Below, piece by piece: positions 35,698 through 44,774 of a stretch of DNA of 64,000 nt (its first letter is position 1; the number at the start of each line of letters is the position of its first letter). Source of the DNA: Allostreptomyces psammosilenae (GTDB lineage Bacteria; Actinomycetota; Actinomycetes; Streptomycetales; Streptomycetaceae). The position numbers and the translations under genes are program-made. The stretch is from NCBI RefSeq assembly GCF_013407765.1, contig NZ_JACBZD010000002.1, forward strand, positions 72,001-136,000, in the 5' to 3' direction. The notes beneath the pieces are model-generated. The model was given only the letters and a program-made list of their open reading frames with translations. It was not told the DNA's origin and ran no database searches.

Positions 35698-37278
35698 TCA
35701 GGCGCGCAGGCCGCCGATGCGGACGCCGTGCCAGAGGGCGCGGATCCCGGTCGTGTCGTCGTCGGCGAGGCCGTCGGCCGGCACGGACCAGGACCGCACC
35801 GGGGTGGTGCTGGCGGTGACCGGGGGCCAGCCGGGGTCGCCGGTGGTCGCGAAGTCCACCCAGGCCCGCCGCATCCGCCGGGAGAGCGCGCGGTCGTCGT
35901 CGTCCGGCTCGCCGCCGATCAGGAACGCGGCCCGCGGGTCGTCGACGTGGCCGAAGACGAAGGGGACGTCGGCCGCGTGCCAGGCCCGGACGGGACCGTG
36001 CGGGGTGGTGCGCCGCCGGGCGAAGCGGGCCAGGTGGGCCCGGCCGCCGGCACGCGCCTGCTCCTCGGCCAGCCGGCTGGTGTGCTCGCCGAAGAGGCCG
36101 TCCCCGAGCAGCGCCAGGTGGACCTCCAGCGGTGTGGCCCGGGGCAGCAGCGCCCGGTAGCCGGCCACCAGCCGGTCGGGGAGGTCGTACTCCCGGGCGA
36201 AGCGCGCGAGCTCCGCCCAGGAGGAGATCGGTGCGAGGCTGCCCACCGCGTGGAAGAGCCAGTGCTCCTCCAGGGTGTGGCACAGCAGCAGGTCCACGTC
36301 GCGCGCGGCGCCGGCGGAGAGGGCGTCGAGCGGGTCGGTGGGCAGCAGCGTGCCGTCGAGCACGGGGGCGTAGAGCACCGGGTCGTAGTGCAGCGGGCCG
36401 GAGTCCGGGTCCGCCCGGTAGGCCCCTGCCACCTGGTCGGTGGCGGCCACCAGTGCCTCGGGCGGCGCGGAGGCCAGGCCCTCGGCGGTGGGGGCGACGC
36501 CGGCCGCGGCGGCGATCCGCGCGGTGATCGCGGTGGCGAGGTCGAGCGGGAAGTAGGCGTCGGGCACGCTGTGCGCGATGGCCCGGTGGAAGAGTCCGCG
36601 GGCCTCCTCCATGGCGAGCAGGCAGGCGATCGAGCCGGCCCCGGCGGACTGCCCGGCCACCGTGACGTTCCGCGGGTCGCCGCCGAAGCCGGCGATGTTG
36701 TCCCGGACCCAGCGCAGGGCGGCCACCTGGTCGAGCAGACCGCGGTTGTCCGGTCGGCCCGGGACGTGCCCGAAGCCCTCGAAGCCCACCCGGTAGTTGC
36801 AGGTCACCACGACGAGGCCGGCGCGGGCGAGCTCGGCGCCGTCGTGGTCGGGCTGGGCGGAGGAGCCGAAGGTGTAGGCGCCGCCGTGGATCCACAGCAG
36901 CACCGGCAGCGGGCGGTCCGACGGCCGCGGCGCCGGCGCGGGCGTCCACACGTTGAGGCTCAGCACGTCGTGGTCGCCGGGCGACCAGGACGGCGCGTGG
37001 GGCAGCCGGGCCGACTGGGGCGGGATCGGGCCGAAGGCCACGCACTCCCGGACGCCGCGCCAGGGCGCGGCCGGCCGCGGCGGCTGGAAGCGGTCGGCGC
37101 CGAATGGCGGTGCCGCGTACGGGATGCCGAGCACGGCGACGACGCCCGGGCCGAGGCGCCTGCCGCGCACCCGGCCGCCGGTCGTCCCGAACACCGTCGC
37201 GTCGTCCGGCGCCCCGGGCGGTACGCCGTCCGCCGTGCCGTCCGCCGTGCCGTCCGTCGTCTCGAACGCGTTCGCCAC
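35698..37278 (-). CDS. Type B carboxylesterase/lipase
   Basis: A 526-residue alpha/beta-hydrolase of the COesterase family. The oxyanion segment LLWIHGGAYTFGS is near 130, the nucleophile elbow TVAGQSAGAGSIACLL (Ser) is near 205, an acid-containing CHTLEEHWLFH segment is near 330, and the catalytic His is in RAWHAADVPFVFGHVDD near 435. No signal peptide is seen, so it is likely cytosolic. The first 20 residues contain TADGTADG repeats from a 12-bp DNA duplication. GTG 37278 has GAGGA upstream. Substrates of this family are short esters or para-nitrobenzyl esters; the natural one is unknown. Confidence 0.9.
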   Translation of the reverse strand: MANAFETTDGTADGTADGVPPGAPDDATVFGTTGGRVRGRRLGPGVVAVLGIPYAAPPFGADRFQPPRPAAPWRGVRECVAFGPIPPQSARLPHAPSWSPGDHDVLSLNVWTPAPAPRPSDRPLPVLLWIHGGAYTFGSSAQPDHDGAELARAGLVVVTCNYRVGFEGFGHVPGRPDNRGLLDQVAALRWVRDNIAGFGGDPRNVTVAGQSAGAGSIACLLAMEEARGLFHRAIAHSVPDAYFPLDLATAITARIAAAAGVAPTAEGLASAPPEALVAATDQVAGAYRADPDSGPLHYDPVLYAPVLDGTLLPTDPLDALSAGAARDVDLLLCHTLEEHWLFHAVGSLAPISSWAELARFAREYDLPDRLVAGYRALLPRATPLEVHLALLGDGLFGEHTSRLAEEQARAGGRAHLARFARRRTTPHGPVRAWHAADVPFVFGHVDDPRAAFLIGGEPDDDDRALSRRMRRAWVDFATTGDPGWPPVTASTTPVRSWSVPADGLADDDTTGIRALWHGVRIGGLRA

Positions 37279-37352
37279 GCTGGGGTCCTCTCGCCGGCCG
37301 GTGTCGGTGGAAGCGTGACGATACCTTCGCCGCCCCCGGCGGAGCGTGGGAA

Positions 37353-38666
37353 CTACCCGCCCGGCCGGTTCGGGGCGAGGGCGGCGGCCCGGGCCCGGAG
37401 GTAGCGCTCCTCCGGGAGGGAGAGGGTGCCGTCGGCGGCGCGCCGGTAGGCCTCGCGGGCGGCCTCCCGCTCACCGGCCAGTTGCAGCAGGTGGGCGCGG
37501 ACGGCGTGCAGGCGGTGGTGGTCGGCCATGCGGGCGTCCCCCGACAGGGGCTCCAGCACGGCCAGGCCGGCGCGTGGACCGTGCACCATCGCGAGGGCGA
37601 CGGCGCGGTTGAGGGTGACCATCGGGCCGGGGGCGACCCGGGCGAGGACGTCGTAGAGGGCGAGGATCTGCGGCCAGTCGGTGGACTCGGCGCTGGGGGC
37701 CTCGTCGTGGACGGCGGCGATCGCCGCCTGCAGCTGGTAGGGGCCGAGCGGGTGGCGCGCGAGCGCGTCGGTGACCAGGGCGACGCCCTCGGCGATGGCG
37801 TCGCCGTTCCAGCGGGAGCGGTCCTGCTCGGCCAGCGGCACGAGCGCGCCGTCCGGGGCGGTGCGGGCGGGGCGCCGGGCGTCGGTGAGGAGCATCAGGG
37901 CGAGCAGCCCGGCGACCTCGCCGTCGTCCGGGAGCAGCCGGTGCACGGCGCGGGTCAGCCGGATCGCCTCGGCGGCGAGGTCCGCGCGCTGCAGGCGGTC
38001 CCCGGAGCTGGCCGTGTAGCCCTCGTTGAACACCAGGTACAGCACCTGCAGGACGGCGGCCAGGCGTCCCGCCCGTTCCGGACCGGTGGGCTGGCGGAAG
38101 GGAACGCCGGAATCCTTGATCCGCTTCTTCGCCCGGCTGATCCGCTGGGCCAGCGTCGCCTCCGGCACGAGGTAGGCGCGGGCGATCTCCGCGGTGGTCA
38201 GGCCGCCGACGGCGCGCAGGGTGAGCGCGACCTGGGAGGCCGGGGCGAGCGCCGGATGGCAGCAGAGGAAGAGCAGGGTGAGCGTGTCGTCCTCGGACGG
38301 GGCACGGGAGGCGCCGGCGGCCGGGACGGAGGGCCCAGCGGTGGCGGGCTCGGGGGTGGTGGGTTCGTCGGGGGCGGGGGCGAGGAGTTCGTCCCGCGGG
38401 GTGAGCGCCGCGGCCGTCTCCTCGCGGCGCCGGCGCGCCTCCTCGGCGCGCAGCTGGTCGATCAGCCGGCGGGACGCCACCCTGATCAGCCAGCCCCGGG
38501 GGTTCTGCGGCAGGCCGTCCGTCGGCCACTGGACGGCGGCGGCGAGCAGCGCCTCCTGCACGGCGTCCTCGGCGGCGTCGAAGTGGCCGTAGCGGCGCAC
38601 GAGCGCGCCGAGGACCTGCGGCGCGTGGCGGCGCAGCAGGTCCTCGGCGACGGGCTGTGGGTCCAT
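37353..38666 (-). CDS. ECF42-group RNA polymerase sigma factor with C-terminal extension
   Basis: A 437-residue protein. Sigma region 2 (residues 10-85, ALVRRYGHFDAAEDAVQEAL ... GWLIRVASRRLIDQLR) and region 4 (about 135-185, GGLTTAEIARAYLVPEATLAQRI) are followed by a roughly 240-residue helical, TPR-like C-terminal domain (VFNEGYTASSGDRLQRADLA, DWPQILALYDVLARVAPGPM). That extension defines ECF42 (SCO-type, DUF6596). These sigmas have no anti-sigma and are linked to DGPF/YCII proteins; the C-terminal domain is thought to control activity. An acidic Pro-rich linker sits between the sigma domains. ATG 38666 has GAGGTGAG. It starts 23 bp after the DGPF gene. Confidence 0.9.
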   Translation of the reverse strand: MDPQPVAEDLLRRHAPQVLGALVRRYGHFDAAEDAVQEALLAAAVQWPTDGLPQNPRGWLIRVASRRLIDQLRAEEARRRREETAAALTPRDELLAPAPDEPTTPEPATAGPSVPAAGASRAPSEDDTLTLLFLCCHPALAPASQVALTLRAVGGLTTAEIARAYLVPEATLAQRISRAKKRIKDSGVPFRQPTGPERAGRLAAVLQVLYLVFNEGYTASSGDRLQRADLAAEAIRLTRAVHRLLPDDGEVAGLLALMLLTDARRPARTAPDGALVPLAEQDRSRWNGDAIAEGVALVTDALARHPLGPYQLQAAIAAVHDEAPSAESTDWPQILALYDVLARVAPGPMVTLNRAVALAMVHGPRAGLAVLEPLSGDARMADHHRLHAVRAHLLQLAGEREAAREAYRRAADGTLSLPEERYLRARAAALAPNRPGG

Positions 38667-38689
38667 CTCACCTCATGGCGCGGATCCGG

Positions 38690-39097
38690 TCAGGGAGTGG
38701 GCGCCTCCCCGATCGGCTGGACGATCACCGGGTAGTTCGGGGCGCCCTCGGGCTGCGGGCACCGGTAGGCGCGGGCGGCGATCTCGGTGGCCCGCTCGAT
38801 GTTCTCGCAGTCCACGATCCAGAACCCGGCCAGCACCTCCTTGGACTCGCCGTACGGCCCGTCGGAGATCACCGGGACGCCGTCCTTGGTGGTGGTGACC
38901 AGCCGGGCCTGGGCCGGCTCGGCCAGGCCCTCGGCGGTGACCAGTTCCCCGGACTCGGCGAGGTCGTTGTTGATCGCCTCCATGTGGTCGACCATGGCCT
39001 TGATGTCCTGCGGGGTCCAGGCGGGCCCGTCCGAGGGCTTGCCGCCCATGGCCTCGTAGTCGGACTGCTTGCCGAAGATCATCAGCATGTACTTCAT
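38690..39097 (-). CDS. DGPF-domain (YCII-like) protein
   Basis: A 135-residue ferredoxin-like-fold protein of the YCII/DGPF family that regularly accompanies ECF42 sigma factors and is their main regulatory target. MKYMLMIFGKQ opens the fold. The DGPF-type motif appears as ISDGPYGESKEVLAGFWIVD, and EIAARAYRCPQPEG closes it. GGGAG precedes ATG 39097. The biochemical role of DGPF proteins is not known. It is the first gene of a two-gene operon with the sigma factor. Confidence 0.92.
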   Translation of the reverse strand: MKYMLMIFGKQSDYEAMGGKPSDGPAWTPQDIKAMVDHMEAINNDLAESGELVTAEGLAEPAQARLVTTTKDGVPVISDGPYGESKEVLAGFWIVDCENIERATEIAARAYRCPQPEGAPNYPVIVQPIGEAPTP

Positions 39098-39148
39098 GGG
39101 GTGACTCCCTGTGCGACCGACACCCTCGATGGGTGCCTCTCACCGGGG

Positions 39149-39177
39149 ACGTCGGAGCGGGCCGTTCCTTCTCGACA
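39149..39177 (-). promoter_or_regulatory. Candidate ECF42-dependent promoter of the DGPF-sigma operon
   Basis: On the minus strand TGTCGA (39172-39177) is followed after 17 bp by CGACGT (39149-39154), about 50 bp upstream of the DGPF start. The reported ECF42 consensus has TGTCGA at -35 and a CGA/TC-type -10, so this fits autoregulation. Confidence 0.6.
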
Positions 39178-39252
39178 TCCTCCGGCGGGAGTTTTCCGGC
39201 GGCAACCGGGTGGGGGGGGCGTTGGGGGCGTGTCGGGGTTGGCGGGCCGGGG

Positions 39253-40155
39253 TCAGTCGAGGACGGTCAGGTCGAGCCGGCTCAGGCGGTCCGGGTCGGC
39301 GAGGATGTCGATCGCGACGATCCGCCCGCCCGCGATCGTGAACGCCATGACGGACATCGGCCGTCCCTGGGCGCTGGCGACGACCCCCGCGGCGCCGTTG
39401 ACCAGCGCGGGCCGCGCCACCGAGGCGAACTTGGCGTAGGTGAGCGCCTGCCCGGCCACGGCCGCCGCGCCGCGCACCACGGAGGTGGGCCGGAACCCGC
39501 CGCTGTCGGACCGCGCGACGACGTCCGGATCGAGGACCGCGACGAGCGCGTCGAAGTCCCCGCCGCGGGCGGCCGCGAGGAAGGCGCCGACGACCTCCCG
39601 CTGACGGACGAGGTCCGTGTCGGGCGTCGGGGCCGCTCCCTGCACCCGGCGGCGGGCGCGGCTGGCGAGCTGCCGGGCGGCGGTGGGCGTGCGTCCGACG
39701 ATGGGGGCGATCTCGTCGAAGGGCACGGCGAACATGTCGTGCAGGACGAACGCGAGCCGTTCGGCGGGCGCCAGGGTCTCCAGCACCACGAGCAGCGCGA
39801 GACCCACCGAGTCGGCGAGCAGGACCTCCTGCTCGGGGTCGACGCCGTCGGCGGCGCTGATGATCGGGTCGGGCACGCGGTGCGGGGCGTGGGCGTGCGG
39901 ATCCGCGTCGTCCAGTGGCTCCTCGCGCCGTGCGGTGCGCGAACGCAGCATGTCCAGGCAGACCCGGCCGACGACGGTGGTCAGCCAGCCGCCGAGGTTG
40001 CCGATGTCGCCGGCGTCGGATCGGCTGAGCCTGAGCCAGGCCTCCTGGACGGCGTCCTCGGCCTCGCTGAGGGAGCCCAGCATGCGGTAGGCCACCGCGC
40101 GCAGATGGGCCCGGTGCGCCTCGAACCGTTCCGCCAGGTACTCGTGCTCGGCCAT
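39253..40155 (-). CDS. ECF41-group RNA polymerase sigma factor (SigJ-like) with SnoaL-like domain
   Basis: A 300-residue sigma factor. Region 2 is RAVAYRMLGSLSEAEDAVQE followed by TVVGRVCLDMLRSR. Region 4 is ALLVVLETLAPAERLAFVLH with FDEIAPIVGRTPTAARQLAS. A C-terminal SnoaL/NTF2-like domain runs from about 185 to 300, with RSDSGGFRP and the DPDRL segment near the end corresponding to the DGGG and NPDKL motifs of ECF41. In that group the C-terminal domain acts as a built-in regulator. Targets are often carboxymuconolactone-decarboxylase/oxidoreductase/epimerase genes, none of which lies nearby. ATG 40155 has GAGGAA upstream. Confidence 0.9.
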   Translation of the reverse strand: MAEHEYLAERFEAHRAHLRAVAYRMLGSLSEAEDAVQEAWLRLSRSDAGDIGNLGGWLTTVVGRVCLDMLRSRTARREEPLDDADPHAHAPHRVPDPIISAADGVDPEQEVLLADSVGLALLVVLETLAPAERLAFVLHDMFAVPFDEIAPIVGRTPTAARQLASRARRRVQGAAPTPDTDLVRQREVVGAFLAAARGGDFDALVAVLDPDVVARSDSGGFRPTSVVRGAAAVAGQALTYAKFASVARPALVNGAAGVVASAQGRPMSVMAFTIAGGRIVAIDILADPDRLSRLDLTVLD

Positions 40156-40200
40156 GGGTCTCGCTTCCTCGTGTGGGTCTGTCGTACTCCATGACGCACG

Positions 40201-40413
40201 GGGAGCGGGAGATGTGACCGGCGGGGGTGCGGGCGGGCTGCGCGTTCGCTCCGCCTGGGGCAGGAGGAGCGGGCCGCCGCCTACGCCGCCAGTCATCGCG
40301 CCGGCCTGAACCCGGCGCAGCCGACGAAGGTCGAAGTGGGCAGCGCGGACAACATGCAGCTCTACGTCTGCCCCGCCTCTCCCGAGCATCCGCACACCGA
40401 CCTGGTCCAATGA
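40201..40413 (+). pseudogene. Possible gene remnant (about 70 codons, no start codon)
   Basis: An open frame ending at TGA 40411-40413 reads RAAAYAASHRAGLNPAQPTK followed by VEVGSADNMQLYVCPASPEH and PHTDLVQ. It has ordinary composition and looks like the C-terminal end of a real protein, not a GC-bias shadow. No ATG/GTG with a ribosome site begins it, so it may be a truncated gene. The family is not recognised. The rest of the 421-bp gap between the ECF41 and copper ATPase genes holds only the hairpin at 40472-40515. Confidence 0.4.
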
Positions 40414-40471
40414 CCTGTCGGGCCGGTCACACGTCCCACCCACAGGACCTCGGCACCGGTCAGCCACGTGC

Positions 40472-40515
40472 GCGAGGGGCGGGCCGGTTGCCAGGGCACC
40501 GGCCCGCCCCCTCGC
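40472..40515. terminator. Hairpin between gene remnant and copA
   Basis: A 17-bp stem (40472-40488 with 40498-40515) with one bulged C and a 9-nt loop, 60 bp beyond the copA stop. It would terminate both directions. Confidence 0.75.
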
Positions 40516-40576
40516 TGCGCGGGCGGTTGGCGGATGGTCAGTGGAGGATCCGGAGCTCAGCGGATCCGGGAGGGGG

Positions 40577-42898
40577 TCAGCGGAAGCGGCGCAGTCGGAG
40601 GCTGTTGCCGACGACGAAGACGGACGAGAAGGCCATCGCGGCGCCGGCGATCATCGGGTTGAGCAGGCCGGCGGCGGCCAGCGGGAGTGCGGCGACGTTG
40701 TAGGCGAAGGCCCAGAACAGGTTGGTGTGGATGGTGCGCAGGGTCCGGCGGGCCAGCCGGATGGCGTCGGCGGCCACGCGCAGGTCGCCGCGCACCAGGG
40801 TGAGGTCGCCGGCCTCGATGGCGGCGTCGGTGCCGGTGCCCATGGCCAGGCCGAGGTCGGCCTGGGCGAGGGCGGCGGCGTCGTTGACCCCGTCGCCGAC
40901 CATGGCCACCGAACGCCCCTCGCGCTGGAGCCGTCGCACCACGTCGACCTTGTCCTCCGGCATCACCTCGGCGATCACGTCGTCGGCGGCGATGCCGACC
41001 TCGCGGGCGACGGCCTCCGCGACGGTGCGGTTGTCGCCGGTGAGCAGGATGGGGGTCAGGCCGAGGGCGCGCAGCCGGGTGATGGCCTCGGCGGAGGTGG
41101 GCTTGACGGCGTCGGCCACCTCCAGGACGGCGCGGGCCCGGCCGTCCCAGCCGACGGCGATGGCGGTGCGGCCGGCGGCCTCGGCGGCCTTCAGCGCCCG
41201 TTCCAGGTCGGCGGGCAGGGGCTGCTCCCACTCGGCCAGCAGGCGTTCCCGGCCGACCAGGACGGCGTGGCCGTCGACGACGCCCTGGACGCCGAGTCCG
41301 GGCACGTTGCCGAAGTCCTCCGGGGTGGGCAGGGTGCCGAGGCGCTCGGTGGCTGCGGTGGCCACGGCCTGGGCGATGGGGTGTTCGGAGGCGTGCTCCA
41401 GGGCGCCGGCGAGCCGCAGCACCTCGCGCTCGTCCTCGCCGTCGGCGGTGTGCACGGCCAGCAGGGTCATCCGGCCGGTGGTGACGGTGCCGGTCTTGTC
41501 CAGCACGATGGTGTCGACCTTGCGGGTGGTCTCCAGGGTCTCCGGGCCCTTGATCAGGATGCCGAGCGCGGCGCCGCGCCCGGTGCCGACCATCAGCGCG
41601 GTGGGCGTGGCCAGGCCGAGGGCGCAGGGGCAGGCGATGATGAGGACGGCGACGGCGGCGGTGAAGGCGGCGGCCGGGCCGACGCCGGCTGCCAGCCAGA
41701 AGCCGAGGGTGGCGACGGCGAGCGCGATGACGATGGGCACGAAGACGGCGGAGATGCGGTCGGCCAGCCGCTGGGCGGCGGCCTTGCCGTTCTGGGCGTC
41801 CTCGACCAGGCGTGCCATGCGGGCGAGCTGGGTGTCGGCGCCGACGCGGGTGGCGCGGACGACGAGGCGTCCGCCGGCGTTGACGGTGGCGCCGGTGACC
41901 GGGCTGCCGGGGGCGACCTCGACCGGGACCGACTCGCCGGTGAGCATGGAGGCGTCCACGGCGGAGGTCCCCTCGACGATCTCGCCGTCGGTGGCGATCT
42001 TCTCGCCGGGACGGACGACGAACAGGTCGCCGGGGACGAGCGTGTCGACGGGGACGCGCTCCTCACGGCCGTCCGGCCGCAGCACGGTGACGTCCTTGGC
42101 GCCGAGTTCCAGCAGGGCCCTCAGGGCGGCGCCGGCGCGGCGCTTGGAGCGGGCCTCGAAGTAGCGTCCGGCGAGGATGAAGGCGGTGACGCCGGCGGCG
42201 GCCTCCAGGTAGATGTTGCCGGCGCCGTCGCTGGGGGCGATGGTCAGTTCGAATCCGTGGGTCATCCCGGGCATGCCGGCGTGGCCGAAGAACAGCGCCC
42301 ACAGCGACCACACGAAGGCCGCCAGCGTCCCGACGGAGACCAGGGTGTCCATGGTGGCGGCGCCGTGCCGCAGGTTGGTCCAGGCCGCGCGGTGGAACGG
42401 CCACGCCGCGTAGGTCACCACCGGGCCGGCCAGCGCCAGCGACAGCCACTGCCAGTAGGTGAACTGCCAGGCGGGGACCATCGCCAGGGCGATCACCGGC
42501 GCCGCCAACACCACGGCGGTGACCAGCCGCTGCCGTAGCGGGGCGAGTTCGTCCGGTCCGTCGGGCGCGTCCGGTTCGGGCGGTGCGGCCGAACCGGCGA
42601 GGGCGCCGGAGCCGTCGGAGCGGGAGCCGTCGGCGGAGGGGGCGCTCGGGCGGGGCGCGGGCCGGGGCGGGGTGGGCAGCGCGGCGGTGTAGCCGGTCTT
42701 CTCGACGGTGGCGATCAGGTCGGCCACCGCCACGTCCGGGCCGAAGCTCACCCGGGCCTTCTCGGTGGCGTAGTTGACCGTGGCCTCCACGCCCTCCATC
42801 CGGTTCAGCCGCTTCTCGATCCGCGCGGCGCAGGAGGCGCAGGTCATGCCGCCGATCGCCAGCTCCACCTGACCACTCGCGGGTGCCGCAGTACTCAT
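40577..42898 (-). CDS. copA: Copper-exporting P1B-type ATPase
   Basis: A 773-residue heavy-metal ATPase. The N-terminal HMA domain has [16 protein letters not shown] near residue 16. A Pro/Asp/Gly-rich linker, eight membrane helices and the membrane metal motif CPCALG near 420 follow. The phosphorylation site [11 protein letters not shown] is near 465, HP motif SEHPIAQAV, and hinge [18 protein letters not shown] near 670. The CPC motif and single HMA fit Cu(I) export (P1B-1). CsoR-type operators lie directly upstream. No copZ or csoR is adjacent, although they usually are; they may be elsewhere. ATG 42898 was chosen since the frame open further 5' crosses the operators. Confidence 0.94.
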   Translation of the reverse strand: MSTAAPASGQVELAIGGMTCASCAARIEKRLNRMEGVEATVNYATEKARVSFGPDVAVADLIATVEKTGYTAALPTPPRPAPRPSAPSADGSRSDGSGALAGSAAPPEPDAPDGPDELAPLRQRLVTAVVLAAPVIALAMVPAWQFTYWQWLSLALAGPVVTYAAWPFHRAAWTNLRHGAATMDTLVSVGTLAAFVWSLWALFFGHAGMPGMTHGFELTIAPSDGAGNIYLEAAAGVTAFILAGRYFEARSKRRAGAALRALLELGAKDVTVLRPDGREERVPVDTLVPGDLFVVRPGEKIATDGEIVEGTSAVDASMLTGESVPVEVAPGSPVTGATVNAGGRLVVRATRVGADTQLARMARLVEDAQNGKAAAQRLADRISAVFVPIVIALAVATLGFWLAAGVGPAAAFTAAVAVLIIACPCALGLATPTALMVGTGRGAALGILIKGPETLETTRKVDTIVLDKTGTVTTGRMTLLAVHTADGEDEREVLRLAGALEHASEHPIAQAVATAATERLGTLPTPEDFGNVPGLGVQGVVDGHAVLVGRERLLAEWEQPLPADLERALKAAEAAGRTAIAVGWDGRARAVLEVADAVKPTSAEAITRLRALGLTPILLTGDNRTVAEAVAREVGIAADDVIAEVMPEDKVDVVRRLQREGRSVAMVGDGVNDAAALAQADLGLAMGTGTDAAIEAGDLTLVRGDLRVAADAIRLARRTLRTIHTNLFWAFAYNVAALPLAAAGLLNPMIAGAAMAFSSVFVVGNSLRLRRFR

Positions 42899-42962
42899 CG
42901 CCGCTCCTCGGCTCCTCGGGTTGGCGGGGCCGCCTCGGCCGGTCGCCCGTCGCCCAATCCTT

Positions 42963-43016
42963 GATACCCGCTCGGGGTATCTCTGTCGTGGAGAATGTAT
43001 ACCCCCCATGGGTATG
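42963..43016 (-). promoter_or_regulatory. Two CsoR-like operators upstream of copA
   Basis: The palindrome GATACCCGCTCGGGGTATC (42963-42981) and a second site GTATACCCCCCATGGGTATG (42997-43016) both match the ATACCC-GGGTAT layout of Streptomyces CsoR binding sites. Centres are about 34 bp apart. A -10-like TACATT on the minus strand lies between them. This predicts copper-inducible expression of copA. I see no gene between these sites and the DedA start. Confidence 0.75.
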
Positions 43017-43256
43017 TAGGCGCAAGGGGGAGCCCGGACCGCCTGGTGGACCGCCTGACGGGGCGCCGGCGTGGAGCCGGAGTCCGGGGCGGAGGTGGTG
43101 GAGTCGGGGTCGGCGCCGGGGAGCCCTGCGGGGGATCCCGGGCCGGACTCGGGGGCGAATGGGGTGCTCCCCGGATGGTGGTGGGCGCGGCCGAACGGGC
43201 AGCGTTTCCGGCATGACACTCGCCGAATCCGGCACGGCGCGCCTCGGGGCCGCGTG

Positions 43257-44042
43257 GTGAACGACGTCGTCGGCTCCGTCGTCGAGGCGGTGGGCCAGCT
43301 CAGCCCGCACCTGGTGTTATGCGTCGCCGCCCTCTTCATGGCCCTGGAGACCACGGTGCTCGTGGGGGTCTTCGTCCCGGCGGACGCCGTGGTGGTGCTC
43401 GCCGGCACGACGGTGGCCGGCCCGGGGAACTACCTCGCGCTGGTCGCCGCGACCGCGGCCGGCTCGCTGCTCGGGGAGGTCGCCGGCTACCGGATCGGCC
43501 GCCGGTTCGGGCCCGGGATCCGCCGGAGCCGGCTGGGGCGCCGGCTGAGCGAGGAGCAGTGGCGGCGGGCGGAGGCGTTCTGGGCCGGTCGCGCCTGGAC
43601 GCTGGTGAGCATCCGCTTCCTCCCGGTGGTGCAGGCGCTGGCGCCGGTCGTCGCGGGCACGGTGCGCATGCCGTTCCGGCGCTTCGTCGGCTGGTCGGCG
43701 GCCTCCTCGGTCGTCTGGTCGCTGGTCTACGTCGGCGTGGGCACCACTGCCCGCGCCACCTACCAGGACGGCGGCGGCACGGGCTGGCTGATCATCGTGG
43801 TGGCCGTGCTCGCCGGGCCGGCGGTGGCGGCGGTGGCCCGCCTCGTCCGGCGGTACCGGGATGGGCGCGGCGTGGGACGTGGCGTGGGGCGCAGCGAGGG
43901 AGGTGGCGTGGGGCGCCGCGAGCGGCGTCGGCGCGGGCGGGCGGGCGGCGGCCCGAGTGGGACGGCGGGCCGGGCGTGGGGGGAGGGTGCCGGGCGCGCC
44001 GATCCGGAGGGGGAGGACAGGCCCAGTCGGAGCGTCCGCTAG
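43257..44042 (+). CDS. DedA-family membrane protein
   Basis: A 261-residue protein with the SNARE-associated/DedA core: helix [46 protein letters not shown] (the conserved E and G-Y-x-I-G-R), [20 protein letters not shown] with the R-F-x-P motif, and two C-terminal helices. DedA proteins include undecaprenyl-phosphate and phospholipid flippases. The C-terminal 60 residues are Gly/Arg-rich ([10 protein letters not shown]), probably disordered. The start is uncertain: GTG 43257 or 43254; the frame is open to 43071 but that region reads as low complexity. Confidence 0.82.
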   Translation: MNDVVGSVVEAVGQLSPHLVLCVAALFMALETTVLVGVFVPADAVVVLAGTTVAGPGNYLALVAATAAGSLLGEVAGYRIGRRFGPGIRRSRLGRRLSEEQWRRAEAFWAGRAWTLVSIRFLPVVQALAPVVAGTVRMPFRRFVGWSAASSVVWSLVYVGVGTTARATYQDGGGTGWLIIVVAVLAGPAVAAVARLVRRYRDGRGVGRGVGRSEGGGVGRRERRRRGRAGGGPSGTAGRAWGEGAGRADPEGEDRPSRSVR

Positions 44043-44097
44043 GCGCCGGCGGCCGGCTGGATCGATCGGCGCGGGCCCGCCGGCCCCCTCGCCGCGG

Positions 44098-44694
44098 TCA
44101 CTTCGAGGAGGGGCGGGCGCGGACGTGCATGCGTTCCCCCTGCTCGCCGAAGAGGCTCAGCACCTCCACCGGGTCCGGCCCGGCGCTGCAGAACGCGTGC
44201 GGGGTGCGGGTGTCGAACTCGGCCGCCTCGCCCGCGGTCAGCACCAGGTCGTGCTCGCCCAGCACCAGCCGCAGCCGGCCGGCCAGGACGTACAGCCACT
44301 CGTAGCCCTCGTGCACCCGCGGCTCCAGCGGCTCGTCGCCGGAGCCGCCGGGGATGACCAGCTTGAAGGCGTGCATTCCGCCGAGGTGGCGGGTCAGCGG
44401 CACGAACGTGCGGCCGTGCCGGGTGAACGGCCGCGGATGGACCCGCGGGTCGCCGGTGGGCGGCGCGCCCACCAGCTCGTCCAGCGGCACCCGGTGCGCC
44501 CGGGCCAGTGGGAGCAGCAGTTCCAGGGTGGGGCGGCGCTGGCCGGACTCCAGCCGGGAGAGCGTGCTCACCGAGATGCCGGTGGTCTCGGCGAGCTGCG
44601 TCAGCGTGGTGCCGCGCTGCCGGCGCAGCGCGCGCAGCCGGGGCCCCACGGCGGTCAGGACGGGGGTCAGGTCGTCGGTCGGGTTGTCGGTCAC
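44098..44694 (-). CDS. XRE-family regulator with C-terminal cupin domain
   Basis: A 198-residue regulator. The HTH_3 domain at about 15-70 (LRALRRQRGTTLTQLAETTG ISVSTLSRLESGQRRPTLEL written in two parts) is followed by a cupin_2 domain at about 100-185 (HEGYEWLYVLAGRLRLVLGE and AAEFDTRTPHAFCSAG, the two cupin motifs). Members of this group sense small molecules and control neighbouring catabolic or redox genes. It is divergent from a flavoprotein gene 80 bp away. GTG 44694 starts VTDNPTDDLTP; a longer frame exists upstream but runs across the operator region. Confidence 0.9.
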   Translation of the reverse strand: MTDNPTDDLTPVLTAVGPRLRALRRQRGTTLTQLAETTGISVSTLSRLESGQRRPTLELLLPLARAHRVPLDELVGAPPTGDPRVHPRPFTRHGRTFVPLTRHLGGMHAFKLVIPGGSGDEPLEPRVHEGYEWLYVLAGRLRLVLGEHDLVLTAGEAAEFDTRTPHAFCSAGPDPVEVLSLFGEQGERMHVRARPSSK

Positions 44695-44701
44695 CCCACC
44701 A

Positions 44702-44730
44702 GTTTGCCACCTCGGCAAGAATGTTTGCCA
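44702..44730. promoter_or_regulatory. Candidate operator between XRE-cupin and flavoprotein genes
   Basis: The sequence GTTTGCCA occurs at 44702-44709 and again at 44723-44730 (21 bp apart, two helical turns). An inverted GGCAAG lies between at 44714-44719. The array ends 8 bp from the regulator's GTG, so autorepression is plausible. Confidence 0.6.
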
Positions 44731-44774
44731 ACAGTGCGGAGGTCGGCGAACCATCTGACTCGGAGGTGGTTCGC

